A stretch of 64,000 nt of DNA from Rhodospirillum sp. GTDB taxonomy: Bacteria > Pseudomonadota > Alphaproteobacteria > Rhodospirillales > Rhodospirillaceae. Every line of letters starts with the position of its first letter. Position 1 is the first letter of the stretch. Shown one piece after another: positions 39,813-47,860 of this stretch. The translations under genes and the position numbers were made by a program. The notes beneath the pieces were generated by a model. That model was given only the letters and a program-made list of their open reading frames with translations, was not told the DNA's origin and ran no database searches. The stretch lies in the NCBI GenBank assembly GCA_021741145.1, contig JAIOYK010000004.1, forward strand, positions 62,001 through 126,000. Reading direction: 5' to 3'.

Positions 39813-41339
39813 GCGGTTCTCCGCCTCGTCGGCGTCACCAAGCGTTTCGGTCCGCTGGTCGCCAATGACTCCGTCTCCTTCACCCTGAACAAGGGCGAGG
39901 TGATCGCCCTGCTTGGCGAGAATGGCGCCGGAAAAACGACGCTGATGAACATCCTGTTCGGCCATTACCTGGCCGACGAAGGCCATGTGGAGGCCTTTGG
40001 CCACCGCCTGCCGCCCGGCGAGCCCCGGGCCGCGCTGGCGGCGGGGATCGGCATGGTCCACCAGCATTTCACCCTGGCCGACAGCATGTCGGTCCTGGAG
40101 AACATCGCGCTTGGCACCCAAAGCCTCTGGTCTCTCCGCTTCGACCGGCGGCGCGCGCTGGCGCGCATCACCACCCTGTCCCGCGACTTCGGCCTGGAGG
40201 TCCATCCCAACGCCCAGGTCTCGGACCTGTCCGTCGGCGAGCGCCAGCGGGTCGAGATCCTCAAGGCGCTCTATCGCGACGCCCGTGTTCTGATCCTCGA
40301 CGAACCGACGGCGGTGCTGACGCCGCTCGAGACCGAGGCCCTGTTCCGCACCCTGAAAAAGCTGGTCGCCAAAGGGCTGTCGATCCTCTTCATTTCCCAC
40401 AAGTTGAACGAGGTCCTGGCGGTCAGCGACCGCGTCCTGGTCCTCCGGTCGGGGAAGATCGCCGGAGAGCGGGCCACCTCGGCCACCAACCGGAGCGAAC
40501 TCGCCGCCCTGATGGTGGGGGATACGGTCACCGAGCCCACGGTGACCGACCACGCGCCCGGAGAGACCGTCATCGAACTGGTCGGCATCCGCACCACGGG
40601 CCGGGTCGGAGGCGCCCCCCTGGATACCATCGACCTGACCTTGCGGGAGGGCGAGATCACCGGACTGGCGGGTGTCTCGGGTAACGGTCAGGCCGCCCTC
40701 GCCGCCCTGCTGGCCGGAACCCTCCGCCCGGACAGCGGAACGATCCGCATCCGGGGCGAGGAGATGGGAGAGTGGACCGCGCGGACCGCGCTCGCCCACC
40801 GCATCGGCCGCATCCCCGAGGACCGGCATACGATCGGCATGATCGGCGACATGAACGTCATCGAGAACGCCATTTCCGAAAGCTACCGCTCTCCCCGCTT
40901 CAGCCACCGGGGTCTGCTCGACTGGAAAGGGGCGGAGGACTTCGCCCGGGCGATCATCCGGGATTACGACGTGAAATGCCCCTCCCCCAGAGCGCCGGTG
41001 CGGCTGCTTTCGGGCGGGAACATGCAAAAGCTGATCCTGGGGCGCGCCTTCGACGGTGCCCCGCACGTAATCCTCGCCAGTCAACCGACCCGAGGTCTGG
41101 ACGTTGGCGCCGTCGCCTATGTCCACGCCAAGCTTCTGGAGGCCCGGAACCGGGGCGCGGCGATCCTTTTGATCTCGGAGGACCTGGACGAGGTTCTGGC
41201 CCTGTCGGATCGGATCCTTGTCATCTCCAAGGGCCGCCTTTCGCCGCCCAGCGCACGCGGCGCGCTGACCGTCCGTGAAATCGGGGAGCGCATGGCCGGA
41301 CACGGTTTTCAGGAGGAGGGGGGGATCCATGCGGCTTGA
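39765..41339 (+). CDS. nucleoside-type ABC transporter ATP-binding protein (two ABC domains)
   Basis: A 524-residue protein with two fused ABC modules, as in NupO/RbsA-type importers. Domain 1 has Walker A GENGAGKTT, signature LSVGERQR and Walker B LILDEPTAVL. Domain 2 has a degenerate Walker A GVSGNGQAA and signature LLSGGNMQK. Its Walker B reads VILASQPTRGLD, with Ser-Gln in place of the usual catalytic Asp-Glu pair. The start overlaps the BMP stop (TGATG). The N-terminus is a 12-bp tandem repeat encoding MDGP-MDGA-MDGA-MDDG, offering four in-frame ATGs. Confidence 0.92.
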   Translation: MDGPMDGAMDGAMDDGAVLRLVGVTKRFGPLVANDSVSFTLNKGEVIALLGENGAGKTTLMNILFGHYLADEGHVEAFGHRLPPGEPRAALAAGIGMVHQHFTLADSMSVLENIALGTQSLWSLRFDRRRALARITTLSRDFGLEVHPNAQVSDLSVGERQRVEILKALYRDARVLILDEPTAVLTPLETEALFRTLKKLVAKGLSILFISHKLNEVLAVSDRVLVLRSGKIAGERATSATNRSELAALMVGDTVTEPTVTDHAPGETVIELVGIRTTGRVGGAPLDTIDLTLREGEITGLAGVSGNGQAALAALLAGTLRPDSGTIRIRGEEMGEWTARTALAHRIGRIPEDRHTIGMIGDMNVIENAISESYRSPRFSHRGLLDWKGAEDFARAIIRDYDVKCPSPRAPVRLLSGGNMQKLILGRAFDGAPHVILASQPTRGLDVGAVAYVHAKLLEARNRGAAILLISEDLDEVLALSDRILVISKGRLSPPSARGALTVREIGERMAGHGFQEEGGIHAA

Positions 41340-42378
41340 ACCCAAACCGGCGCCGGGATTGGTCTCCGCCCTGCTCTATCCCGCGGGCGCGATCCTGGCG
41401 ACCCTGGTCATTGCCTCGGTCCTGGTGCTGATCGCCGGAGCCTCGCCCTTCACTGTCTTCGGGCTGGTGGCCAAGGGCGCGGCGGGCTCGCGATTCGCCC
41501 TGCTCGAGACCCTCACCCGGGCGACGCCCCTGATCTTCACGGGCCTCGCCGTCGCCGTCGCCTTCCACGCCAAGCTGTGGAACATCGGCGCCGAGGCCCA
41601 GCTTTATATCGGTGGCGTCGTCACCGCCGTGCTGGGCACCGGCGCCCTGCCCCTGCCCGGTCCCCTTTTGGTCCCCCTGATCGCGCTGTGCGCCATGGTC
41701 GCGGGCGCCCTTCTGCTGTTGGGTCCCGCGGTCCTGAAAACCCGCTTCGGCGTGGATGAGGTCGTCACCACCCTGCTTCTGAATTTCATTGTCCTGCTCT
41801 TCGTCTCCCTGCTGCTGGAGGGTCCCCTGAAGGATCCCATGGGCATGGGCTGGCCGCAGTCGGCGGCCCTGGTCGGCGAGGCTCGCCTGCCCCGCCTGAT
41901 CCACGGCAAGCGGCTCCACCTGGGATTCGTCATCGCCCTTGTGGCCGCGCTGGCCGTCTGGGTCATCCTGAGGAAGACGGCGCTGGGTTATGAGATGCGG
42001 GCCGTTGGCAACAATATCCAGGCCGCGCGCTTCGCCGGGATTCCGGTCAATCGGGTGCTGATGAAGACCGCCCTGCTGTCCGGTGGTTTGGCCGCGCTGG
42101 CTGGCTTTTCGGAGGTCGCAGGGTTGAAGGGCAATCTCTCCCTCGACCTGTCGCCGGGCTTTGGCTACACCGGCATCGTCGTGGCCATGCTGGCCCTGCT
42201 CCATCCGCTGGGCGTGGTGGTCTCGGCCATCTTCGTCGCCGGGATCTTCGTCGGTGCCGACGCCATGAGCCGCGCGGCGGGCGTGCCAAGCTACATCGCC
42301 CAGGTCATGGTCGCCACCGCCCTGCTCACCATGGTGACGGCGATCATGCTGACCCGCTACCGGATCCGGTGGAGATAG
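41329..42378 (+). CDS. nucleoside-type ABC transporter permease 1
   Basis: A 349-residue inner-membrane permease of the branched-chain/nucleoside (BPD_transp_2) class with about nine helices. Seen: FTGLAVAVAFHAKLWNIGAEAQLYIGG (the typical NIGAEGQ-like loop) and VGNNIQAARFAGIPVNRV. AGGAGGAGGGG lies just before ATG 41329, which overlaps the end of the ATPase gene by 11 bp. Confidence 0.92.
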   Translation: MRLEPKPAPGLVSALLYPAGAILATLVIASVLVLIAGASPFTVFGLVAKGAAGSRFALLETLTRATPLIFTGLAVAVAFHAKLWNIGAEAQLYIGGVVTAVLGTGALPLPGPLLVPLIALCAMVAGALLLLGPAVLKTRFGVDEVVTTLLLNFIVLLFVSLLLEGPLKDPMGMGWPQSAALVGEARLPRLIHGKRLHLGFVIALVAALAVWVILRKTALGYEMRAVGNNIQAARFAGIPVNRVLMKTALLSGGLAALAGFSEVAGLKGNLSLDLSPGFGYTGIVVAMLALLHPLGVVVSAIFVAGIFVGADAMSRAAGVPSYIAQVMVATALLTMVTAIMLTRYRIRWR

Positions 42379-42386
42379 AGAGCCCC

Positions 42387-43328
42387 ATGGACGCGATAGA
42401 TATCCTGTTGACGGGCAGCTTTTGGGTGGCGGTGATCCGCATCGCCTCGCCCCTGATCTTCGCCACCATGGGCGAGTTGATCTGCGAGCGGGCGGGCGTG
42501 CTCAACCTCGGCATCGAGGGGATCATGACCGTGGGCGCCTTCACCGGCTGGCTGACCGTCTACCTGGGTGGAGACCTCTGGCTTGGTGTCGCCATCGCCG
42601 CGCTCGCGGGCGTTGCCTTTGGTCTGCTGCATGGGCTCCTCACGGTGCCGCTTGGGTTGTCGCAGCATGTCACCGGCATCGGCATCACCCTGCTGGCCAC
42701 CAGTCTGACCTATTTCACCTATCGCGTGGCCTTGCCCGAGGTGACCTCGCCGCCGAAGATCGAACCCTTCCAGCCCTTCCCCCTTCCTGGCCTGTCGGGG
42801 ATTCCCATCGTTGGACCGGCCCTGTTCAATCAGACACCCCTGACCTATCTGGCCTTCGTCCTGGTCGCCGTCGTCGCCTGGATCCTCACCCGCACGCCGG
42901 TGGGCATCGCGCTCCGGGCCGTGGGCGAGAACCCCGCGGCCGTGGAGGCCCAGGGCATCAGTGTCACCGCGGTCCGCATGGGCGCCGTGGCGGTGGGATC
43001 GGCCTGCATGGCCGTGGGCGGCGCCTTCCTGACCATGAGCGCCTTCAACTCCTTCTTCTTCGAGATGATCAACGGGCGCGGCTGGGTCTGTATCGCCCTG
43101 GTGGTCTTCGGCTCCTGGCGACCCGGCAAGGCCCTGTTGGGCGCGGTCCTTTTCGCCGCCTTCGACGCCTATCAGGTGCGCCTGCAACAGGTGACTGGGG
43201 GGGCCATTCCCTATCAGGTCTTCCTGATGCTGCCCTATGTCCTGTCCATCCTGGCCTTGATCGTGGTGGCCCGGCGGGCCAGCTATCCCAAGGCCCTGAT
43301 GGCCCCCTATCAAAAGGGCGAACGATGA
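42387..43328 (+). CDS. nucleoside-type ABC transporter permease 2
   Basis: A 313-residue permease, partner of the preceding one. It has the diagnostic FATMGELICERAGVLNLGIEGIMTVGA loop and AVGENPAAVEAQGISVTAVRMGAV. About eight hydrophobic helices. A GTG at 42369 is an alternative start that would overlap permease 1. The stop overlaps the deaminase start (ATGA). Confidence 0.92.
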   Translation: MDAIDILLTGSFWVAVIRIASPLIFATMGELICERAGVLNLGIEGIMTVGAFTGWLTVYLGGDLWLGVAIAALAGVAFGLLHGLLTVPLGLSQHVTGIGITLLATSLTYFTYRVALPEVTSPPKIEPFQPFPLPGLSGIPIVGPALFNQTPLTYLAFVLVAVVAWILTRTPVGIALRAVGENPAAVEAQGISVTAVRMGAVAVGSACMAVGGAFLTMSAFNSFFFEMINGRGWVCIALVVFGSWRPGKALLGAVLFAAFDAYQVRLQQVTGGAIPYQVFLMLPYVLSILALIVVARRASYPKALMAPYQKGER

Positions 43329-44617
43329 ACATCGACATCCTCCTCACGGGCGGAACCCTGCCCAATGGTCAAACCGCCGACATCGCCATCCAGGGCGACC
43401 GCATCGCGGCCATCGCGCCGGAGATCACCGCGGATCCGGAGACCGTTGGAGAGATCATCGACATCTCCGGCGATTTGGTCTCGCCGCCCTTCGTCGACCC
43501 CCACTTCCACATGGACGCCACGCTTTCCCACGGCCTGCCGCGGATCAACACCTCGGGCACCCTCTTGGAGGGCATCGCCCTGTGGGGCGAGTTGAAGCCC
43601 CTGCTGACCGAGGAGACGGTGCTGGACCGCGCCCTGACCTATTGCGACTGGGCGGTCTCCATGGGTCTACTGGCCATCCGCAGCCATGTGGACACCAGCG
43701 ACGAGACCGCCCTGGTGGGCGTCCGCGCCCTGCTGGAGGCGCGGGAGCGGGTCAAGCCCTATCTGGATCTGCAACTGGTGGCCTTCCCACAGGACGGCTT
43801 TTTCCGGGCGCCCAAGGCCAAGGACATCACCCTCCAGGCCCTCGACATGGGCGTCGACGTGGTCGGCGGCATCCCCCATTTCGAACGCACCATGGAGGAC
43901 GGACGCCGTTCCGTCACCGAACTCTGCGAGATCGCCGCGGAGCGGGGCCTGTTGGTCGACATGCATTGCGACGAGACCGACGACCCAATGTCGCGTCACA
44001 TCGAGCAGCTGACCTACGAGACCCAACGGCTCGGCCTCCAGGGGCGGGTGACCGGGTCCCATCTGACCTCCATGCATTCCATGGACACTTACTATGTGTC
44101 CAAGCTGTTGCCCCTGATAGCCGAGGCCCAGGTCTCGGCCATCGCCAATCCACTGATCAACATCACCATCCAGGGGCGCCACGATACCTATCCCAAGCGC
44201 CGGGGCATGACCCGGGTGCCGGAGATGCTGGCCCAGGGCATCCGCGTGGCCTGGGGGCAGGACTGCGTCCTCGATCCCTGGTATCCCCTGGGGACGGCGG
44301 ACATGCTCGACGTGGCGTTCATGGGGGTGCATGTGGCGCAAATGACCAGCCCCGCGGCCCTGCGCCAGGGCTTCGAGATGGCCACGACGGCGCCCGCGGC
44401 GATCCTTGGCTTGACCGATCTGGGGTTGGCGGTGGGCAAGCGGGCAAGTCTGGTGGTGCTGGACGCCGCCGACCCCATCGAAGCCCTGCGCCTGCGCCCG
44501 GATCGGCTGCTTGTGGTCTCCAAGGGCAAGGTGGTGGCGCGGAAGGAGCGGCGGGACACGGACCTCGCCCTGCCCGGCCGTCCGGCCAGCGTCAACCGGC
44601 GGCGGCCGCGGCGTTAG
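43325..44617 (+). CDS. cytosine-deaminase-like amidohydrolase
   Basis: A 430-residue metal-dependent amidohydrolase. The metal site is visible: PPFVDPHFHMDAT (HxH), SHVDT, DMHCDETDD (HxDE type), TGSHLTSMHSM and the final Asp in VAWGQDCVLDPWYPLG. This set is typical of the CodA/isoguanine deaminase group, which deaminates cytosine or related bases. It is coupled to the permease gene (ATGA overlap), so the base or nucleoside brought in by the ABC system is the likely substrate source. The very last residues (RRRPRR) are basic. Confidence 0.9.
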   Translation: MNIDILLTGGTLPNGQTADIAIQGDRIAAIAPEITADPETVGEIIDISGDLVSPPFVDPHFHMDATLSHGLPRINTSGTLLEGIALWGELKPLLTEETVLDRALTYCDWAVSMGLLAIRSHVDTSDETALVGVRALLEARERVKPYLDLQLVAFPQDGFFRAPKAKDITLQALDMGVDVVGGIPHFERTMEDGRRSVTELCEIAAERGLLVDMHCDETDDPMSRHIEQLTYETQRLGLQGRVTGSHLTSMHSMDTYYVSKLLPLIAEAQVSAIANPLINITIQGRHDTYPKRRGMTRVPEMLAQGIRVAWGQDCVLDPWYPLGTADMLDVAFMGVHVAQMTSPAALRQGFEMATTAPAAILGLTDLGLAVGKRASLVVLDAADPIEALRLRPDRLLVVSKGKVVARKERRDTDLALPGRPASVNRRRPRR

Positions 44618-44665
44618 GGGAAGAGGAAGGGGAAGGGGAAGGGGAGGCGGAAGTAGCGGCCTCCC

Positions 44666-45508
44666 CTACTCCAGGATCATCACCTCGTCGATCTGTTCCA
44701 TGTCCATTTTCATGGGGTTCTGGGCGTCGGGAATATCCATGGTCAGCGTCGTATGGGTCCAGGCGGGCAGGCCCGTGATCCGGTCCACGTAGGAGACGAA
44801 GGCCACCGCGCCGATTTGCCGCCCCTGGGCCACCGCCGGCCCCTCGCCGGAGATCACCACGTAATCCCGGCCCCCGCCCGAAGCGCCCCCGGCCACATGA
44901 CCATTGACGTTCATGGCCATGCCGGTGCCCGCGCCGGTGCCCAGATCCTCGGAATCGTAGGACAGCACCTGTTGCCCCTGGGTCAGGGTCTTGCCACTGA
45001 ACATGCCCTTGGCCAGAACCTGGGCGAATTTCTCCACGCTGGCCGTGACGGGCCCCCCATCGCCGCCGGTGACGGAAATCTCCGTGGTGTTCTTGGCCCG
45101 ATCGACCACGGCCTTGGCTTCGACCTTGGCGATCATGGCGCGGATCTGGTCGGGCGGCGGACCGGCCATGCCTGGCATATCCATGGAGAAGTCATCGCCC
45201 CGAACCGTCAAGGTCGCCTGATGTCCCTCCACGGTCTTGGTCACGAAGCTGGAAAAGCGGATTTCCATGTCTCCGTTGTTCTCGCCCTGTTCGAAATGGG
45301 TGCGCGACCACACCAGCCGGGGCGCGTCGGTCACCGGACCGTCGCCCAGGGTCACGGGACCGGACAGCGGTACGACCGATGCCGCCGGAGCCTGGGGCGC
45401 GGGCGTGGGAACCTCCGCTCGCGCCGGCCCCGCGTGGAGTGGAGTCAGGGCCGGAGCCAAGGAAAAAGCCAGAACGACGGACAGGCCAAATGGCCGGAGA
45501 AACCCCAT
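44666..45508 (-). CDS. hypothetical exported protein
   Basis: A 280-residue protein with signal peptide (GFLRPFGLSVVLAFSLAPAL, cleavage ARA-E) and a proline/alanine-rich linker, then a beta-rich region without a family I recognise. It contains a Met/Gly/Pro-rich segment (DDFSMDMPGMAGPPPDQ) and a glycine-rich loop (GGASGGGRDY). No cysteines remain in the mature part. It is convergent with the deaminase operon. Confidence 0.7.
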   Translation of the reverse strand: MGFLRPFGLSVVLAFSLAPALTPLHAGPARAEVPTPAPQAPAASVVPLSGPVTLGDGPVTDAPRLVWSRTHFEQGENNGDMEIRFSSFVTKTVEGHQATLTVRGDDFSMDMPGMAGPPPDQIRAMIAKVEAKAVVDRAKNTTEISVTGGDGGPVTASVEKFAQVLAKGMFSGKTLTQGQQVLSYDSEDLGTGAGTGMAMNVNGHVAGGASGGGRDYVVISGEGPAVAQGRQIGAVAFVSYVDRITGLPAWTHTTLTMDIPDAQNPMKMDMEQIDEVMILE

Positions 45509-45586
45509 GAACACACACTCCCGATGGTGTCTTTGTTGCCCGACAAGGTGACGCGGCCTCCGCCGTCCGTCAACCTCCGCGCCGGA

Positions 45587-46108
45587 TCACCCCTGGGGAA
45601 AGGGAATGCGCAGCCAAGGCGGAGGCCCGCCCTCCAGGAAGCGGGGCCAGACCTCGGCCAAGGCGCGCCGATGCCCGGCGAAGGGCATGCGGGCCAGGAC
45701 CTCGGGCAGGGGGCACCATTCGTGGGCGTCGGCCTCGCCGTTCAAGACAACGGGGGGCGGCCCGCCGCTTAAAGCAACGGGCGGATCCTCCCCCACCTTG
45801 GCGACGAAGGTGGCCACCATCTCGATGCATTCGTCGGCGGGGTTATAGAAGGCGTCGGTGAAATCCGCGGACCACAGTTCCCGGGCCGCCAGGCCCGTTT
45901 CCTCCCGCAGTTCCCGGAGAGCGGCCTCCCAGGCTTTTTCGCCCGGCTCGATGGTGCCGGTGACCATGTACCAATGGCCCGCGAAGACCCCGACCGCTCG
46001 GCGCAGCATCAACATCCGGTCGGCGCCGTCCACCCGGGCGAAGGGGTAGACGGCGATGAAACGGGACCGGACGGGGGGTCCGACCGGTCCCTCGTTGGGA
46101 GTGGGCAC
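45587..46108 (-). CDS. NUDIX hydrolase
   Basis: A 173-residue protein with a complete Nudix box (GTIEPGEKAWEAALRELREETGL), binding divalent metal to hydrolyse nucleoside-diphosphate-linked substrates. The surrounding fold (VDGADRMLMLRRAVGVFAGHWYMV before, ECIEMVATFVAKV after) resembles the dATP pyrophosphohydrolase-like or MutT-like types. The gene ends 8 bp from pepA's end region, in the same direction, so it may be on the pepA transcript. Confidence 0.9.
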   Translation of the reverse strand: MPTPNEGPVGPPVRSRFIAVYPFARVDGADRMLMLRRAVGVFAGHWYMVTGTIEPGEKAWEAALRELREETGLAARELWSADFTDAFYNPADECIEMVATFVAKVGEDPPVALSGGPPPVVLNGEADAHEWCPLPEVLARMPFAGHRRALAEVWPRFLEGGPPPWLRIPFPQG

Positions 46109-46116
46109 GCGTTTCC

Positions 46117-47652
46117 CTATTTCTCGTCCGACTTGTCGCCAGATTTCCCGTCCGACGTCTCAAAGGTGTCGGCGACGTAGCTGTCGAGCAACCGCACGCC
46201 GAAGCCAGAGCCCCCCTTGGGAACGATGGCCCCGTCCTTCTTGGTCCAGGTCACCCCGGCGATATCGATATGGGCCCAATCGGTCTTGCCCACGAAACGC
46301 TGGAGGAACTGGGCCGCGGTGATCGACCCGGCCTCGCGCGAGCCGGTGTTCTTCATATCGGCGATGTCGGAGTCAATCTGCTTGTCGTAGGTGTCGTTCA
46401 GCGGCAGGCGCCAGACCTTTTCGCCCGTGGCCAGACCGGCCTTGGTGATCCCCTCGGCCAGGGCGTCACTGTTGGAGAACAGGCCCGCGTGGTCGCTGCC
46501 CAGGGCGATGATGATCGCCCCGGTCAGGGTGGCCAGATCGACCATCTGCTTGGGCTTGAAGCGGTCGTTGCAGTAATGCAGCACGTCGCACAGCACCAGC
46601 CGCCCCTCGGCGTCGGTGTTGATCACCTCGATGGTCTGCCCGGACATGGAGGTCACCACGTCGCCCGGACGCTGGGCGGTGCCGCTGGGCATGTTCTCGA
46701 CCATCCCGCAGAGACCGACCACATTGACCTTCGCCTTGCGCCCGGCAAGGGCCTTCATCAGGCCAGCGACCACGCCGGCGCCGCCCATGTCCCACTTCAT
46801 GTCCTCCATGCCGCCCGCGGGCTTGATGGAGATGCCACCGGAGTCGAAGCAGACGCCCTTACCGATAAAGGCCACCGGCTTTTCGGACTTCTTGCCGCCG
46901 TTCCAGGACAGGACGACCAGCTTGGGCTCCTTGGCGCTGCCCATGGCCACCCCCAGCAGGGCGCCCATGCCGAGCTTGCGCATGTCCTTCTCGCCCAGGA
47001 CTTCCACTTCGATGCCCAGCTCCGTCAACTCTTCGCAGGCCTTGGCGAAGGTCTCGGGGTAGAGGACATTGGCCGGTTCGCTGACCAGATCGCGGGTGAA
47101 GAGCACGCCCTCGGCCACGGCCTCGAGGGGCGCGAAGGCCTCCTTGGCGGCGCCGGTGTCGGCGGCCAGAACGGCCAGCTTCTTCAGGGCGGGCTTGTCT
47201 TCCTTCTTCTCGGTGGTGCGGTACTTGTCGAAGCGGTAGGCCCGCAGCTTGGCGCCCATGGCGATCCGCGCCGCGGCTTCCTCGGCGGCGGGCTGACCCT
47301 CGCCCAGATCGAGGTCGAGCGCGATGGCGCCATCGGTGTCACCGGTCCCGGCGAGGACGGCCTGGGCGGAGCCGCCGAAGGCCTCCAGGGAGGCCGCCTT
47401 GATCTCCTCGGTTTTCCCGAGGCCGCAGAGGATCACGCGGGTGATCTTGGAGTCCGCCAGGGGGGCGATGACGGACAGGCTCTGACCGGATTTGCCCTTG
47501 AAGCGGCTGTCCGCGGCGATGGCGCGGGAGAGGGTGCCACCGGCGGCGGTATCGATCTCCTGGCCCAGGGCGCCAAGCGCGCCCCCTTCGGTCACGCCCA
47601 GGACGAGGGCGCCGGACTTGGGTTGGGCGAGCTTGGCGAAGGAGAGTTTCAT
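46117..47652 (-). CDS. pepA: leucyl aminopeptidase (M17)
   Basis: A 511-residue cytosolic aminopeptidase. Metal and catalytic residues are visible: IGKGVCFDSGGISIKP (Lys, Asp), MKWDMGGAGVV (Asp), NTDAEGRLVLCD (Asp, Glu, catalytic Arg) and MVDLATLTGA. The start at 47652 has GGAGGAC upstream. The protein ends with a charged tail (GKSGDKSDEK). It is divergent from cas9 by about 200 bp. Confidence 0.96.
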   Translation of the reverse strand: MKLSFAKLAQPKSGALVLGVTEGGALGALGQEIDTAAGGTLSRAIAADSRFKGKSGQSLSVIAPLADSKITRVILCGLGKTEEIKAASLEAFGGSAQAVLAGTGDTDGAIALDLDLGEGQPAAEEAAARIAMGAKLRAYRFDKYRTTEKKEDKPALKKLAVLAADTGAAKEAFAPLEAVAEGVLFTRDLVSEPANVLYPETFAKACEELTELGIEVEVLGEKDMRKLGMGALLGVAMGSAKEPKLVVLSWNGGKKSEKPVAFIGKGVCFDSGGISIKPAGGMEDMKWDMGGAGVVAGLMKALAGRKAKVNVVGLCGMVENMPSGTAQRPGDVVTSMSGQTIEVINTDAEGRLVLCDVLHYCNDRFKPKQMVDLATLTGAIIIALGSDHAGLFSNSDALAEGITKAGLATGEKVWRLPLNDTYDKQIDSDIADMKNTGSREAGSITAAQFLQRFVGKTDWAHIDIAGVTWTKKDGAIVPKGGSGFGVRLLDSYVADTFETSDGKSGDKSDEK

Positions 47653-47860
47653 GAGTCGGAGGTCCTCCAGGACGTTTCTAGGCAGGCGCGGACCCGGAGA
47701 GGGATCCGGCGCTGGTGTGGAAGTGTGATGATACCGTGACTCTGAAATTTAGGAAGGGAAAGGGTTCGAGGCAATTGGTGAGGCGATTTGGAGGGGACAA
47801 AGGGGAATGTTCTCCTTTATCGCGCATCCATCCAAATACCAACGAATTGGATGCACTCCC
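47653..47860. promoter_or_regulatory. divergent pepA/cas9 intergenic region
   Basis: 208 bp carrying both promoters. A 7-bp inverted repeat CATCCAA/TTGGATG (47829-47853) lies directly before the chosen cas9 ATG. GGAGGGG near 47793-47799 would serve an in-frame ATG at 47807, giving Cas9 18 extra residues. Confidence 0.4.
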
